From positions 1-20,560 of the forward strand of contig JBBQTU010000049.1 of assembly GCA_038213005.1 (NCBI GenBank): DNA of 20,560 bases, in the 5' to 3' direction. This document shows, piece after piece, positions 14,019 through 20,560 of this stretch. The position numbers and the translations under genes are program-made. The DNA comes from JBBQTU01 sp038213005 (GTDB taxonomy: Bacteria; Planctomycetota; Phycisphaerae; Tepidisphaerales; Tepidisphaeraceae). The notes beneath the pieces were generated by a model. It ran no database searches. It saw only the letters and a program-made list of their open reading frames with translations, and had not been told where the DNA came from. Position 1 is the stretch's first letter; each line of letters begins with the position of its first letter.

Positions 14019-15209
14019 CTAGCGCAGTCGTATCGTTAGTATGCCCAACGCCGAGCTCAACATTAAACCGACTTCGGCCAAAAGCACAAGCACGGCCCGT
14101 TTGAGACGATCGCGCGAACCCATTCCGCCGGTCTGCGAATTCGCCGTCACCCTCGCCAATGGATCCACCGGCGACTTGCCGGCCAAGACCGTATCGGCAA
14201 GAGACATCTCCCTGCAGTTCACCACGCGCAGCAGAGTTTCCGGATACCACTTCGGGCCAGTACCCGTTACATCGGGCCATGCCAGGCGAACGCTCAAAAC
14301 TCCCTTGACGGCGTAGGCGTCATCCAACGACATCGCCCCATCAAACCCCCATCGCTGGAGTACCAGACAGGAGAGAACAGAACGCGCGTTGCCAACCAGC
14401 GCCGGCGCCTTTTCATCGGCCGTCAATTCCAACTTCCATGGCGCGGTCTCATCCACCATCATTGGAAGCGGCCGCAGGAGGCCGCCGAAAAGGAATTGAG
14501 GGATCATCAGCACCGGCACCCATGTCAGCGCGCCCTGAACACTGCTGCACGACGCCGAGAGCAGGAGCCCCATGCTCGCTGCCGCCATCGCCACCAGCCA
14601 TAATAGAAGGCACTCTCCGGTCAGAGCCTTGGACGACAGATCCAGCAGCGGCGTCTGAAGAAACACAGGGAATGCAAGTAACACACATATCAGCAACAGT
14701 GCAACCTGTAAACCGACTACGATCGACTGTACTGTGAATTTCGCCGCGAGATAGGATGCGCACCCGTAACATGATCTGGATTCCCGGAACAGAACGTGTT
14801 GCTCTCCGGCGATTTCTGTGCAAGCGCCTACCAATCCAAACCAGATCGCTGCCGATATGAGCAGATAATGTACTGCGGCTCGCCGCTGTGCCGTTCCCAC
14901 CCCAATCGCCTGCTCTCTGGCCCACGAACTGCGCTGGCTGTCCAGATAGAGCATCGCACCCATGTCCTTGGAGAACGAAGGGCTCTGTCCGGCCTTGTCC
15001 AGCCAATCCATGTAGTTGCGAGAGTGCACGGTGAATCGCGAGAAGAAGTCCAGCGGAGCGTCATCCACGGCGTAGCCGGCAAAGCCGATGAAGATCAGTG
15101 CCCCCAGCAAGGGCGGTTGCAGTAAAACCCACAAGACGCTCGCTTTGGTCGCCAGCAGAACCCGCACATTACGGCAGACAAGCAGCCACCAGTTGCCCAA
15201 GAACATCAT
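14019..15209 (-). CDS. ABCG-type ABC transporter permease
   Basis: 396-aa inner-membrane protein with about six helices: near 25-48, 110-132, 156-183, 195-222, 225-247 and 373-394. A soluble loop of about 125 residues between the fifth and sixth helices matches the large extracytoplasmic loop of ABCG/White transporters. The segment AAIWFGLVGACTEIAGEQHVL matches the ABCG family block that follows helix 2 and holds the 'E-x-x-x-E' connecting region. A soluble stretch of about 60 residues between helices 1 and 2 is longer than usual. The start overlaps the ATPase stop as ATGA, and AAGGAG lies 10 bases upstream. With the ATPase it should form a two-subunit half-transporter working as a dimer, probably an exporter. 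The substrate is unknown. Confidence 0.85.
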   Translation of the reverse strand: MMFLGNWWLLVCRNVRVLLATKASVLWVLLQPPLLGALIFIGFAGYAVDDAPLDFFSRFTVHSRNYMDWLDKAGQSPSFSKDMGAMLYLDSQRSSWAREQAIGVGTAQRRAAVHYLLISAAIWFGLVGACTEIAGEQHVLFRESRSCYGCASYLAAKFTVQSIVVGLQVALLLICVLLAFPVFLQTPLLDLSSKALTGECLLLWLVAMAAASMGLLLSASCSSVQGALTWVPVLMIPQFLFGGLLRPLPMMVDETAPWKLELTADEKAPALVGNARSVLSCLVLQRWGFDGAMSLDDAYAVKGVLSVRLAWPDVTGTGPKWYPETLLRVVNCREMSLADTVLAGKSPVDPLARVTANSQTGGMGSRDRLKRAVLVLLAEVGLMLSSALGILTIRLR

Positions 15210-16144
15210 GGTCCCAATACTCCTTCCTTTGCGCCGTCGCCGCCGCGAACAAGATGCGGGTAGGCCTCGTGATCAAGGGCGTCTCGCTGAAAGCGGCGCA
15301 CCATTGCCGCCGTGCTTCCCTCGTAGCGAATCGATCGCAGAATGTAGTCGGCGGGGTTTTCGTTGTGAGCCATCGGCAGGTTGGGGTTTGTTTTCCGGAA
15401 ATGCGCAGCCGCCTTCCCACTCTCGCCATAGTACACCGGACTGCCCCCTCGCGCGATCACCAGCAGATGGGTAAACCTGCCGAATGTCTCGCGACCGGGC
15501 TGGTGGATGGTCATCAGAATCGGCATTTGATTGGAGTATTCTCTCATCTGCCGAACCAGCGTGTCTGCGTCGGCCGACGACAGACCGGATGTAGGCTCAT
15601 CCATCAGCAGAACCTTCGGTGTTGAAAGCAGTTCGTGGGCGATGTTCACCCGCCTGCGTTCGCCGCCACTGGGATAGTTTCCCCGCCACTCCGGCGCGCC
15701 GACCTGCTTCTCAAGCAGGTCATCGACGTCGCGCAAGCCTATTCTCACACAGACGTCTCTGCACAACTCACGTGCATCGCCTTGGGTTACTCTCGTCCGG
15801 CAGAACCCCATGCGATACAGGAGTGACGCGCCAACCGTCAACTGCGGAAGCATGATTTCCGCCTGAGATACGTAGCCGATCAGATGGCGGGCCTGACTAT
15901 ACTGGCGATGAAGATCGAGACCTTCCAGGTACACGCTGCCTGTGGTTGGGCGCAGATATCCCGCGAGAAGTTGGAGGAGCACGCTCTTGCCGCATCCTGC
16001 AAGCCCCATGATCGCGGTCATCGATCCCGGGGCAGCGTTGACATAGAGTCCCTGGCAAAGGGCGCGTCCATTTTTATCGACGTACGTCAAGGCAGTGGAT
16101 CGTAGACCCCGGCCGGCGCTCAGATCTTCTTCATTTTTCTCCAC
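15206..16144 (-). CDS. ABCG-type ABC transporter ATP-binding protein
   Basis: 312 aa from GTG 16144. Seen: Walker A GLAGCGKS (47-54), Q-loop GYVSQAE, signature SGGERRRV (about 159), Walker B VLLMDEPTSGLSSADAD (about 175), H-loop TIHQPG, and the ABCG-specific tail (HLLVIARGGSPVYYGESGKAAAHF, then MAHNENPADYIL). The last two blocks are typical of White/ABCG ATPases, though here ATPase and permease are separate genes with a 4-base overlap. The frame is open back to a TTG at 16219. The GTG is preferred because GGAG lies 8 bases before it and the ATPase domain begins soon after; the longer form cannot be excluded. It is first in the six-gene cluster. The 253 bases between it and the glycosidase gene show no convincing promoter or terminator. 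No FHA domain is attached. Confidence 0.88.
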   Translation of the reverse strand: MEKNEEDLSAGRGLRSTALTYVDKNGRALCQGLYVNAAPGSMTAIMGLAGCGKSVLLQLLAGYLRPTTGSVYLEGLDLHRQYSQARHLIGYVSQAEIMLPQLTVGASLLYRMGFCRTRVTQGDARELCRDVCVRIGLRDVDDLLEKQVGAPEWRGNYPSGGERRRVNIAHELLSTPKVLLMDEPTSGLSSADADTLVRQMREYSNQMPILMTIHQPGRETFGRFTHLLVIARGGSPVYYGESGKAAAHFRKTNPNLPMAHNENPADYILRSIRYEGSTAAMVRRFQRDALDHEAYPHLVRGGDGAKEGVLGP

Positions 16145-16397
16145 TGCCTCTCCGTAGCCAAGGGCACGATTGTGGCATATCCAGAGTGTGAGGCTAACCG
16201 CCTGTCGAAATAAAATCAAGTATCAGTTACCGCAACGCTATTTCACGGATTCGTCGGAAGCCGCGCAAAGAGGGTTGCACAAGATGCTTACCGACAACTC
16301 CGGCGTGGCGCACCATGGTTTGGCCATCAGGCGAGCGTCAGGCTTGGCATCGACTGCTACCACCCAGATTCCTCTTGCCAGCTTTGCCGCTGGGGCG

Positions 16398-19300
16398 TCA
16401 CTTGGTTTCGGGGACCTTCAGCGCCGGGGCGCTGAGGAGTCCCATTTTCCAGAGGCGGTATTCGTATTGCCACTGGTGGCCGGTGGTGCGCCAGGAGTCG
16501 GGGCCCCACCAGCGGTAGTCGGGGCCGGCGGCGTTGTGGAGCTGGCCGAAGGAGTTGATGCGGTTGCCGAAGATGCAGAGGTCCAGCGTGTGCCGGCCGG
16601 GTGTGAGGTTGCCCAGGTCCAGCGTGCGGGCGCCGAAGGCGATTCGGCCGGCGAGGTTGCCGTCGAGTTGCACCTTGAGCAGCGGGCCGGCCATGTGCGG
16701 GGTGGCCAGTTGCGTTGGCCCGCCGGCCGACTCGAACTGCGCGTGATAGGTGACGTTGCCGGCATAGAAGGGCAGGCCCTGGTGCGTCCAGTCGCCCCAG
16801 GCGAGCTGCCTGACGGGTGCGGTGAGGCGGGCGTGGCGGCCGGCGACGCTTACGCCGAAGTCGCCCAGGAGGTAGCTCCACTCGACGTTGCAGCGTCGGC
16901 CGTAGTCGTACTCGATGACCAGTTCGTGCGAGCCGGCGGAGATGGCCGGCAGCGGAATCTTCACCGTCGCCTCATCGACCCACCAGCCCTGCGGGGCCAT
17001 CTCGACCGGGTTGCCGTCGAGGAAGAGGCGGGCACGGTCGGCCGATTCCATGGCCAGGGCGGCGCCGGTCACTTCGACGTCGCTCTGGATGGCGAACGAG
17101 AGCGACAGCTTCGCGACGTTCTGCTCGGGCTGGGTATCGACCCAGGGCTGCGCGAGGGCTCCTTCTCGGCGTGGGAGTTTCAGGCGATTGCGGGCGAGGT
17201 TGTCCAGGCGCAGGATTTCCTCTTGCGGTTGCCAGGGCTCATCGTTGATGCGCCAGCGGGCCTGGTCGAGCACCAGGACGTTGGGCTCGGAGAGCGTCAC
17301 GGAGACGGGATCTTCCAGACGGGTCTGCTCTTTCCAGTTGGCGATGGTCTTCACGGCGACGGTATCGGCGCGGCCGGGCACCAGATGCAGCAGGAGCGAA
17401 CCCTGCGCTTCGAAGTCATATTGGAAGCGAGTGCGGCCATTCTCACAGGTGCAGCCGAAAGGCTGGATCGTGCCGGCGATCGTGTCCATCATGCTGAGCT
17501 TCCACTCGCCCTGCAGCGTGAAATCGAGCTTGTGGGAATCCGCAGGTGTGTGCGTGTAACAGAGGAAGAGGTAACGCTCGTCACCATCCTGGCGAAACTG
17601 GTGGAGCATGCCGGCGGCCGGATTGCCGTCGGTGTAATAGGCCTCAATCTCGCGCACGCCTTGGAGCGCCTCAAGCACGCGGGAGCGGCTGAAGTCGACG
17701 CGGGCGCAGCGCTTGGCCAGACGCTGGGCGCCGGCATCCGGCTGGGCGTCGATCAGTTCAGGTACTTCGCCGGCAAAGACGACCCGGCCGCCCGCTTTGG
17801 CGAATGCCTTGAGACGCTTGAGGGTTGAAGCTCGCATGGTGCGCATGGGAGGGACAACGATGACGTCATACGCCATCTGCCCGACGGTGAACTTGTCGCC
17901 CTGTTGCCGGCGACAGAGCTCGGGCAAGGTGGATTCGCAGATGAAGTTGAAATCGAGCAAGCCGAAGAGCAGCCATTCGGTGATGGAGCGGAACTCGGTC
18001 TCACGCTGCTCACGCTCGGCCTTGGTCTGCTGGAGCGGGCCGAAGGCGAGCCAGTAGGATTCCACCGGATGAATGACGCCGATACGGACGCGGGCCTTGC
18101 CGCGCGTGAGGGCCACGCTGACGCGAGCGAAGTGGTCTTCGATCAGCGGATATTCCTTGTACCAGGGCGAGTGGTAGTCGATCGCGGCGGGGTAGTCGCG
18201 CTTGGCTTCACCGGCCATCGACACCCACGCCAGATGCGGGACGCGGACCGTCACGCCCAGGGCCGCCTGCCAGTCGCCCTGGGCCTTGTGGCCGGCGAAG
18301 TCGAAGTCCCAATTGGTGACGCCGTAGAGCTCACTGACAACGCCGGGCCGGCCGTACTGGTGGGCAGCGCTCTGGGCCTGCTTGGCGGTGGTGTATTCGT
18401 TCCAGTTGCACAGCATGTCGATGCCGGGGAGCTGGAACCCGCGGTAGGATCGCATGGCCTCACCGAGGGCGGCCGTCTGCGACTGCAGGGTCGGCTCTTC
18501 CATCAGGTGGCCAGTGAGCGCGATGCCATGGTCCAGGCACCACTTTCCGACCTGGTCGGCAAACGCCGATGCAAAACGTTCGGCGACATGGTCATGGTAG
18601 CGATATCGTGCCAGCGACGGCTGGTGGCCGGGCAGTTCCCAGAAGAGCTCGGGGAGAGACTCCTCAAGCCGCTGGCCATAGGCGGCGGCGAAGGTGTCAA
18701 ACAGGTCGTCGGTGAACGGAATCATGACATCGGCTGTGGAGTCGGCCCGGCCGAACTGCTGCTTGTGGGCGAACTGCGGCTCGTCCGTGAAGATGGCAGG
18801 GATGACCGAGCCAAACAGGTCGCCGACCTTGCGGGCATAGGCCTCATGCGTGATCTCGATGAATTTCGCGATGGCCTTGGGGTTGAGCGTGTCAACGTAC
18901 GCCTGGTTGTTGAACCAACTGGAGTTGCCGTTGACGACCAGGCGGGCATACCAGGTGGCGCCGGCGGTCGCGGCCTCGCCGTCCTTGAGCAGCCGATAGG
19001 ATGCGAGGCAGTCGTCGCGCAGGACGACTTCGTAGCGGGCGAGCAGCCTGGGGGCGGGCGCGCCTTCCTTTGCGGGCTCGCCAGCAGCGGGCGCTTTGCA
19101 AGTCCAGAGGATGTGCCGGTCGCGGAGCGCAGGGTCCCTGGTCACCAGCCCGCCGGCGAAGCCGCTGGGCCAGCGGTCTTCATCGTAGAGCCAGGCGATC
19201 ATGTTCTGGCGTTTTGCCTTCTCGGCACACTCGCGGATCAGCCCAAGAAACTCATCGCCGAGGTAGGGGGTCGCCAGGCCCGTGCGCGGATGCATGTGAA

Positions 19301-19478
19301 AGCCGCCCATGCCCATCTCGTGCAGCGAATCGATCTGCCGCAGCAGTGTCTGCGATTCGAGCTTGTTGTTCCACGACCAGAAGGGCGCTCCACGGTAGAT
19401 CGCCGGGGGATTGGGGAAGAGCGACTCAACCGACGCGTTAGCAGGATAGAGGGCGATGTTCTTGAGGTGCCAGTTCAT
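16398..19478 (-). CDS. Large GH106-like (alpha-L-rhamnosidase-type) glycoside hydrolase
   Basis: 1026 aa from ATG 19478, where AAGGA lies 6 bases upstream; the frame is open 34 codons further but without support. The N-terminal part has the block typical of the large GH106-related proteins: YRGAPFWSWNNKLES, LRQIDSLHEMGMGGFHMHPRTG, WLYDEDRWPSGFAGG (about 95-110). An IFTDEPQF segment (about 229) is a candidate acid-containing motif of the barrel. A catalytic barrel to about 650, a beta-rich linker and C-terminal galactose-binding-like sandwiches (about 830-1000, SWRTTGHQWQYEYRLWKMG near the end) complete the protein. There is no signal peptide, so it would act in the cytoplasm on imported oligosaccharides or be exported by other means. 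It is separated by 194 bases from the gene upstream. Activity on rhamnose is a family expectation, not shown; catalytic residues were not mapped. Confidence 0.72.
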   Translation of the reverse strand: MNWHLKNIALYPANASVESLFPNPPAIYRGAPFWSWNNKLESQTLLRQIDSLHEMGMGGFHMHPRTGLATPYLGDEFLGLIRECAEKAKRQNMIAWLYDEDRWPSGFAGGLVTRDPALRDRHILWTCKAPAAGEPAKEGAPAPRLLARYEVVLRDDCLASYRLLKDGEAATAGATWYARLVVNGNSSWFNNQAYVDTLNPKAIAKFIEITHEAYARKVGDLFGSVIPAIFTDEPQFAHKQQFGRADSTADVMIPFTDDLFDTFAAAYGQRLEESLPELFWELPGHQPSLARYRYHDHVAERFASAFADQVGKWCLDHGIALTGHLMEEPTLQSQTAALGEAMRSYRGFQLPGIDMLCNWNEYTTAKQAQSAAHQYGRPGVVSELYGVTNWDFDFAGHKAQGDWQAALGVTVRVPHLAWVSMAGEAKRDYPAAIDYHSPWYKEYPLIEDHFARVSVALTRGKARVRIGVIHPVESYWLAFGPLQQTKAEREQRETEFRSITEWLLFGLLDFNFICESTLPELCRRQQGDKFTVGQMAYDVIVVPPMRTMRASTLKRLKAFAKAGGRVVFAGEVPELIDAQPDAGAQRLAKRCARVDFSRSRVLEALQGVREIEAYYTDGNPAAGMLHQFRQDGDERYLFLCYTHTPADSHKLDFTLQGEWKLSMMDTIAGTIQPFGCTCENGRTRFQYDFEAQGSLLLHLVPGRADTVAVKTIANWKEQTRLEDPVSVTLSEPNVLVLDQARWRINDEPWQPQEEILRLDNLARNRLKLPRREGALAQPWVDTQPEQNVAKLSLSFAIQSDVEVTGAALAMESADRARLFLDGNPVEMAPQGWWVDEATVKIPLPAISAGSHELVIEYDYGRRCNVEWSYLLGDFGVSVAGRHARLTAPVRQLAWGDWTHQGLPFYAGNVTYHAQFESAGGPTQLATPHMAGPLLKVQLDGNLAGRIAFGARTLDLGNLTPGRHTLDLCIFGNRINSFGQLHNAAGPDYRWWGPDSWRTTGHQWQYEYRLWKMGLLSAPALKVPETK

Positions 19479-19672
19479 GTGCGGTCCTTGGTTAGTCGGC
19501 CGTGGGCGATTCGAGCATTTGTTTGAGTGCCAAGCTTCGCCGCAATAGTAAAGTTGGTCGGCGCAATATAAAAGAGCCATCCGCGCGACAAGCTGTCCAG
19601 GCTGGGCGTGCCCCTTTTCCGGAAGTCCTCGTTTTATGGGAAATCTTTCCAGGTTCCTTGAGGGGGGCTTAG

Positions 19673-20560
19673 CTACGGGATGGGCGTGATGCCTTGGGAT
19701 CTCATGGCGGCCTGGGCGGATGGGCTGTGGAGGGACTGCAGGAAGACTTCGGACGCGGTCTTGGGGGCGCTGGGGGCGATATAGGCGATCAGGGGTTCGG
19801 TGAGCGGGTACTCGCCGGCGAAGACGGCGGGCGAGGTGGGGAGGATGGGCTTGGCGTCGGGGGTGAGGAGAGGAATAGAGGATATCGGATTGCGGATATC
19901 GGATGTCGGAGGGCGGAGGTCAGAGGGCGGATTGCGGACATCCGGCTTGTCAGGGTTATCTGCTTTCGATTCGTCTTCTTGTTTCGGATTTCGTGCTTCG
20001 GATTTCGTGCTTCCGTAAGCCGCCATGCTGGTGGCGCTGACGATCCCGATAGCATTGGGGTTCATGGAGATGGCCGACAGGATCTCGGCATCTTCGTCCA
20101 ACCGCTCAACCGGGCCGACAGAGGTGACGCCAAGGCGGGTGTAGACCAGTTGCGAGATGGGATTCTTCAGTGCCGGCATGAAGAGTTGGATGGTGTTATC
20201 TTCAAGCTGGCCATCCGGGACGCCGAGGGCGCGCCAGTCCCGGACCTGCCCGGCCAGGATCATCCGCAGTTCATTGGGGCTGAGCGAGGTCTTGCCAGTC
20301 TTGGCGTTGACGACGACGGCCGCCACGCGGGCGCCGATGGTCTGGGCTTTGAGTCCCTTGCGCTCCAGTTCCTGCCACTGGGCGGCCAGAGAGCCGGGTT
20401 TCGGGGCAGCGACTTCCGACTTCCGACCTCCGACCTCCGACTTCCGATCCCCGACCTCCGCCGGTAGCACGCCGGCGGGCCCTCCCCACGAGAGCAGTAC
20501 CGAATGCCGCCCCGCAAGGAACAAAGTCGCCAGGCGGTCCGTGGTTTCCGGTTCGTACTT
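19673..20560 (-). CDS. PstS-like periplasmic binding-domain protein, 5' end beyond the window
   Basis: The frame runs to the window edge with no stop (it begins KYEPETTDRLATLFLAGRHS), so the N-terminus is missing. The visible 295 residues include the second half of a phosphate-binding-protein fold: VAAVVVNAKTGKTSLSPNELRMILAGQVRDWRALG, then ILSAISMNPNAIGIVSATSM, GEYPLTEPLIAYIA and a tail FLQSLHSPSAQAAMRSQG. These match the order of PstS-type proteins (SL-x-x-x-x-x-x-I-x-x-G-x-x-x-x-W; P-x-A-I-G; YPL-x-x-x-L). Two repeat-derived inserts interrupt it: an EVGDRKSEVGGRKSEV stretch near the visible N-terminus and a low-complexity linker (NPKQEDESKADNPDKPDVRN to the DLRPPTSDIRNP region) between the IGIVSATSM and YPL blocks. 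Both come from heptamer DNA repeats. Ligand could be phosphate or another oxyanion; upstream domains are unknown. Confidence 0.72.
   Translation of the reverse strand, partial: KYEPETTDRLATLFLAGRHSVLLSWGGPAGVLPAEVGDRKSEVGGRKSEVAAPKPGSLAAQWQELERKGLKAQTIGARVAAVVVNAKTGKTSLSPNELRMILAGQVRDWRALGVPDGQLEDNTIQLFMPALKNPISQLVYTRLGVTSVGPVERLDEDAEILSAISMNPNAIGIVSATSMAAYGSTKSEARNPKQEDESKADNPDKPDVRNPPSDLRPPTSDIRNPISSIPLLTPDAKPILPTSPAVFAGEYPLTEPLIAYIAPSAPKTASEVFLQSLHSPSAQAAMRSQGITPIP
19880..19942. repeat. Nine tandem heptamers (GGATNTC family) inside a coding sequence
   Basis: Nine consecutive 7-base units: GGATATC, GGATTGC, GGATATC, GGATGTC, GGAGGGC, GGAGGTC, AGAGGGC, GGATTGC, GGACATC. The 63 bases are a multiple of three, so the frame of the surrounding PstS-like gene is kept. 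On the coding strand it is read as part of an Asp/Pro/Arg-rich linker. Confidence 0.85.
19984..20011. repeat. Perfect 14-base direct repeat (two heptamer pairs)
   Basis: TCGGATTTCGTGCT occurs twice in direct tandem (19984-19997 and 19998-20011), each made of two heptamers (TCGGATT, TCGTGCT). The flanks continue the 7-base rhythm loosely. It lies in the same linker of the PstS-like gene, about 40 bases from the nine-heptamer tract. Confidence 0.8.
20411..20459. repeat. Seven tandem GACYTCC heptamers inside a coding sequence
   Basis: Units: GACTTCC, GACTTCC, GACCTCC, GACCTCC, GACTTCC, GATCCCC, GACCTCC. The reverse complement of the tract at 19880-19942 gives the same GAYNTCC type of unit, so both belong to one repeat family. 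Because 21 bases encode 7 residues, the protein shows a heptad (SEVGDRK, SEVGGRK, SEV). At 49 bases it is not a multiple of three. Confidence 0.85.

Noticed and set aside
16145..16397. Promoter for the envelope cluster (TTGCGG, 17 bases, TATTTC on minus)
   Set aside because: The -10 matches only 3 of 6 positions and competing alignments are equally good, so no call is justified.
16170..19526. Two long plus-strand open frames (16170-17828 and 17904-19526) opposite the glycosidase
   Set aside because: Both are low-complexity Gly/Ala/Val/Asp shadows of a well-supported minus-strand gene.
19880..20459. Possible CRISPR array from the regular repeats
   Set aside because: The repeats are 7-base tandem units without spacers and lie within a coding frame.

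Overview
The window is high-GC bacterial DNA, most likely from a member of the Planctomycetota or a nearby PVC lineage. This is inferred from gene content, not from a marker gene. The clues are a eukaryote-like UAP1-type sugar-nucleotide pyrophosphorylase, PEGA plus SUMF1 domains in a secreted protein, a TerY-like VWA fold, a very large GH106-like glycosidase, a short 'DPVVxEVRxxR' protein and heptamer repeat tracts. No rRNA, tRNA, CRISPR array, insertion sequence or integrase was seen.

Layout. (1) 86-1735 (+): a coenzyme A-disulfide reductase/NADH oxidase with a C-terminal rhodanese domain. It converges on a UDPGP/UAP1-type uridylyltransferase (1744-3162, -). (2) 3163-3978: a gene-poor stretch with a decayed C-terminal gene fragment, a 56-aa small protein, and a near-perfect 23-bp inverted repeat. 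(3) 3979-6648 (-): a leucine unit. Transcription order is promoter, 24-codon leucine-rich leader peptide, attenuator, leuA (2-isopropylmalate synthase), strong hairpin, then a trans-aconitate-methyltransferase-like gene. The leader has a full set of 1:2, 2:3 and 3:4 alternative pairings, so it reads as a classical ribosome-mediated leucine attenuator. Yeast Tmt1, a trans-aconitate methyltransferase, also methylates 3-isopropylmalate, so the methyltransferase may act on the same pathway.

(4) 6795-16144 (-): a six-gene cell-envelope cluster of mostly unfamiliar genes, visibly less GC-rich than its surroundings. Transcription order is ABCG-type ATPase, ABCG-type permease (ATGA overlap), small secreted protein, hairpin with T-run, secreted PEGA/SUMF1 protein, large lipoprotein with a possible CsgG/LpoB-like domain, and a VWA-like membrane protein lacking its metal-binding motif (ATGA overlap with the lipoprotein gene). 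The proteins span cytoplasm, inner membrane, periplasm and outer envelope and are probably one export or surface-assembly machine. This is the best candidate here for an undescribed system. (5) 16398-19478 (-): a 1026-aa GH106-like glycoside hydrolase without a signal peptide. (6) 19673-20560 (-): the C-terminal part of a PstS-like binding protein, cut by the window edge. Its coding sequence carries translated heptamer repeat tracts.

Start codons for leuA, the glycosidase, the lipoprotein, the VWA protein, the PEGA/SUMF1 protein and the small secreted protein were chosen from ribosome-binding sites, ATGA overlaps or signal peptides. In several cases they are internal to the longest open frame.
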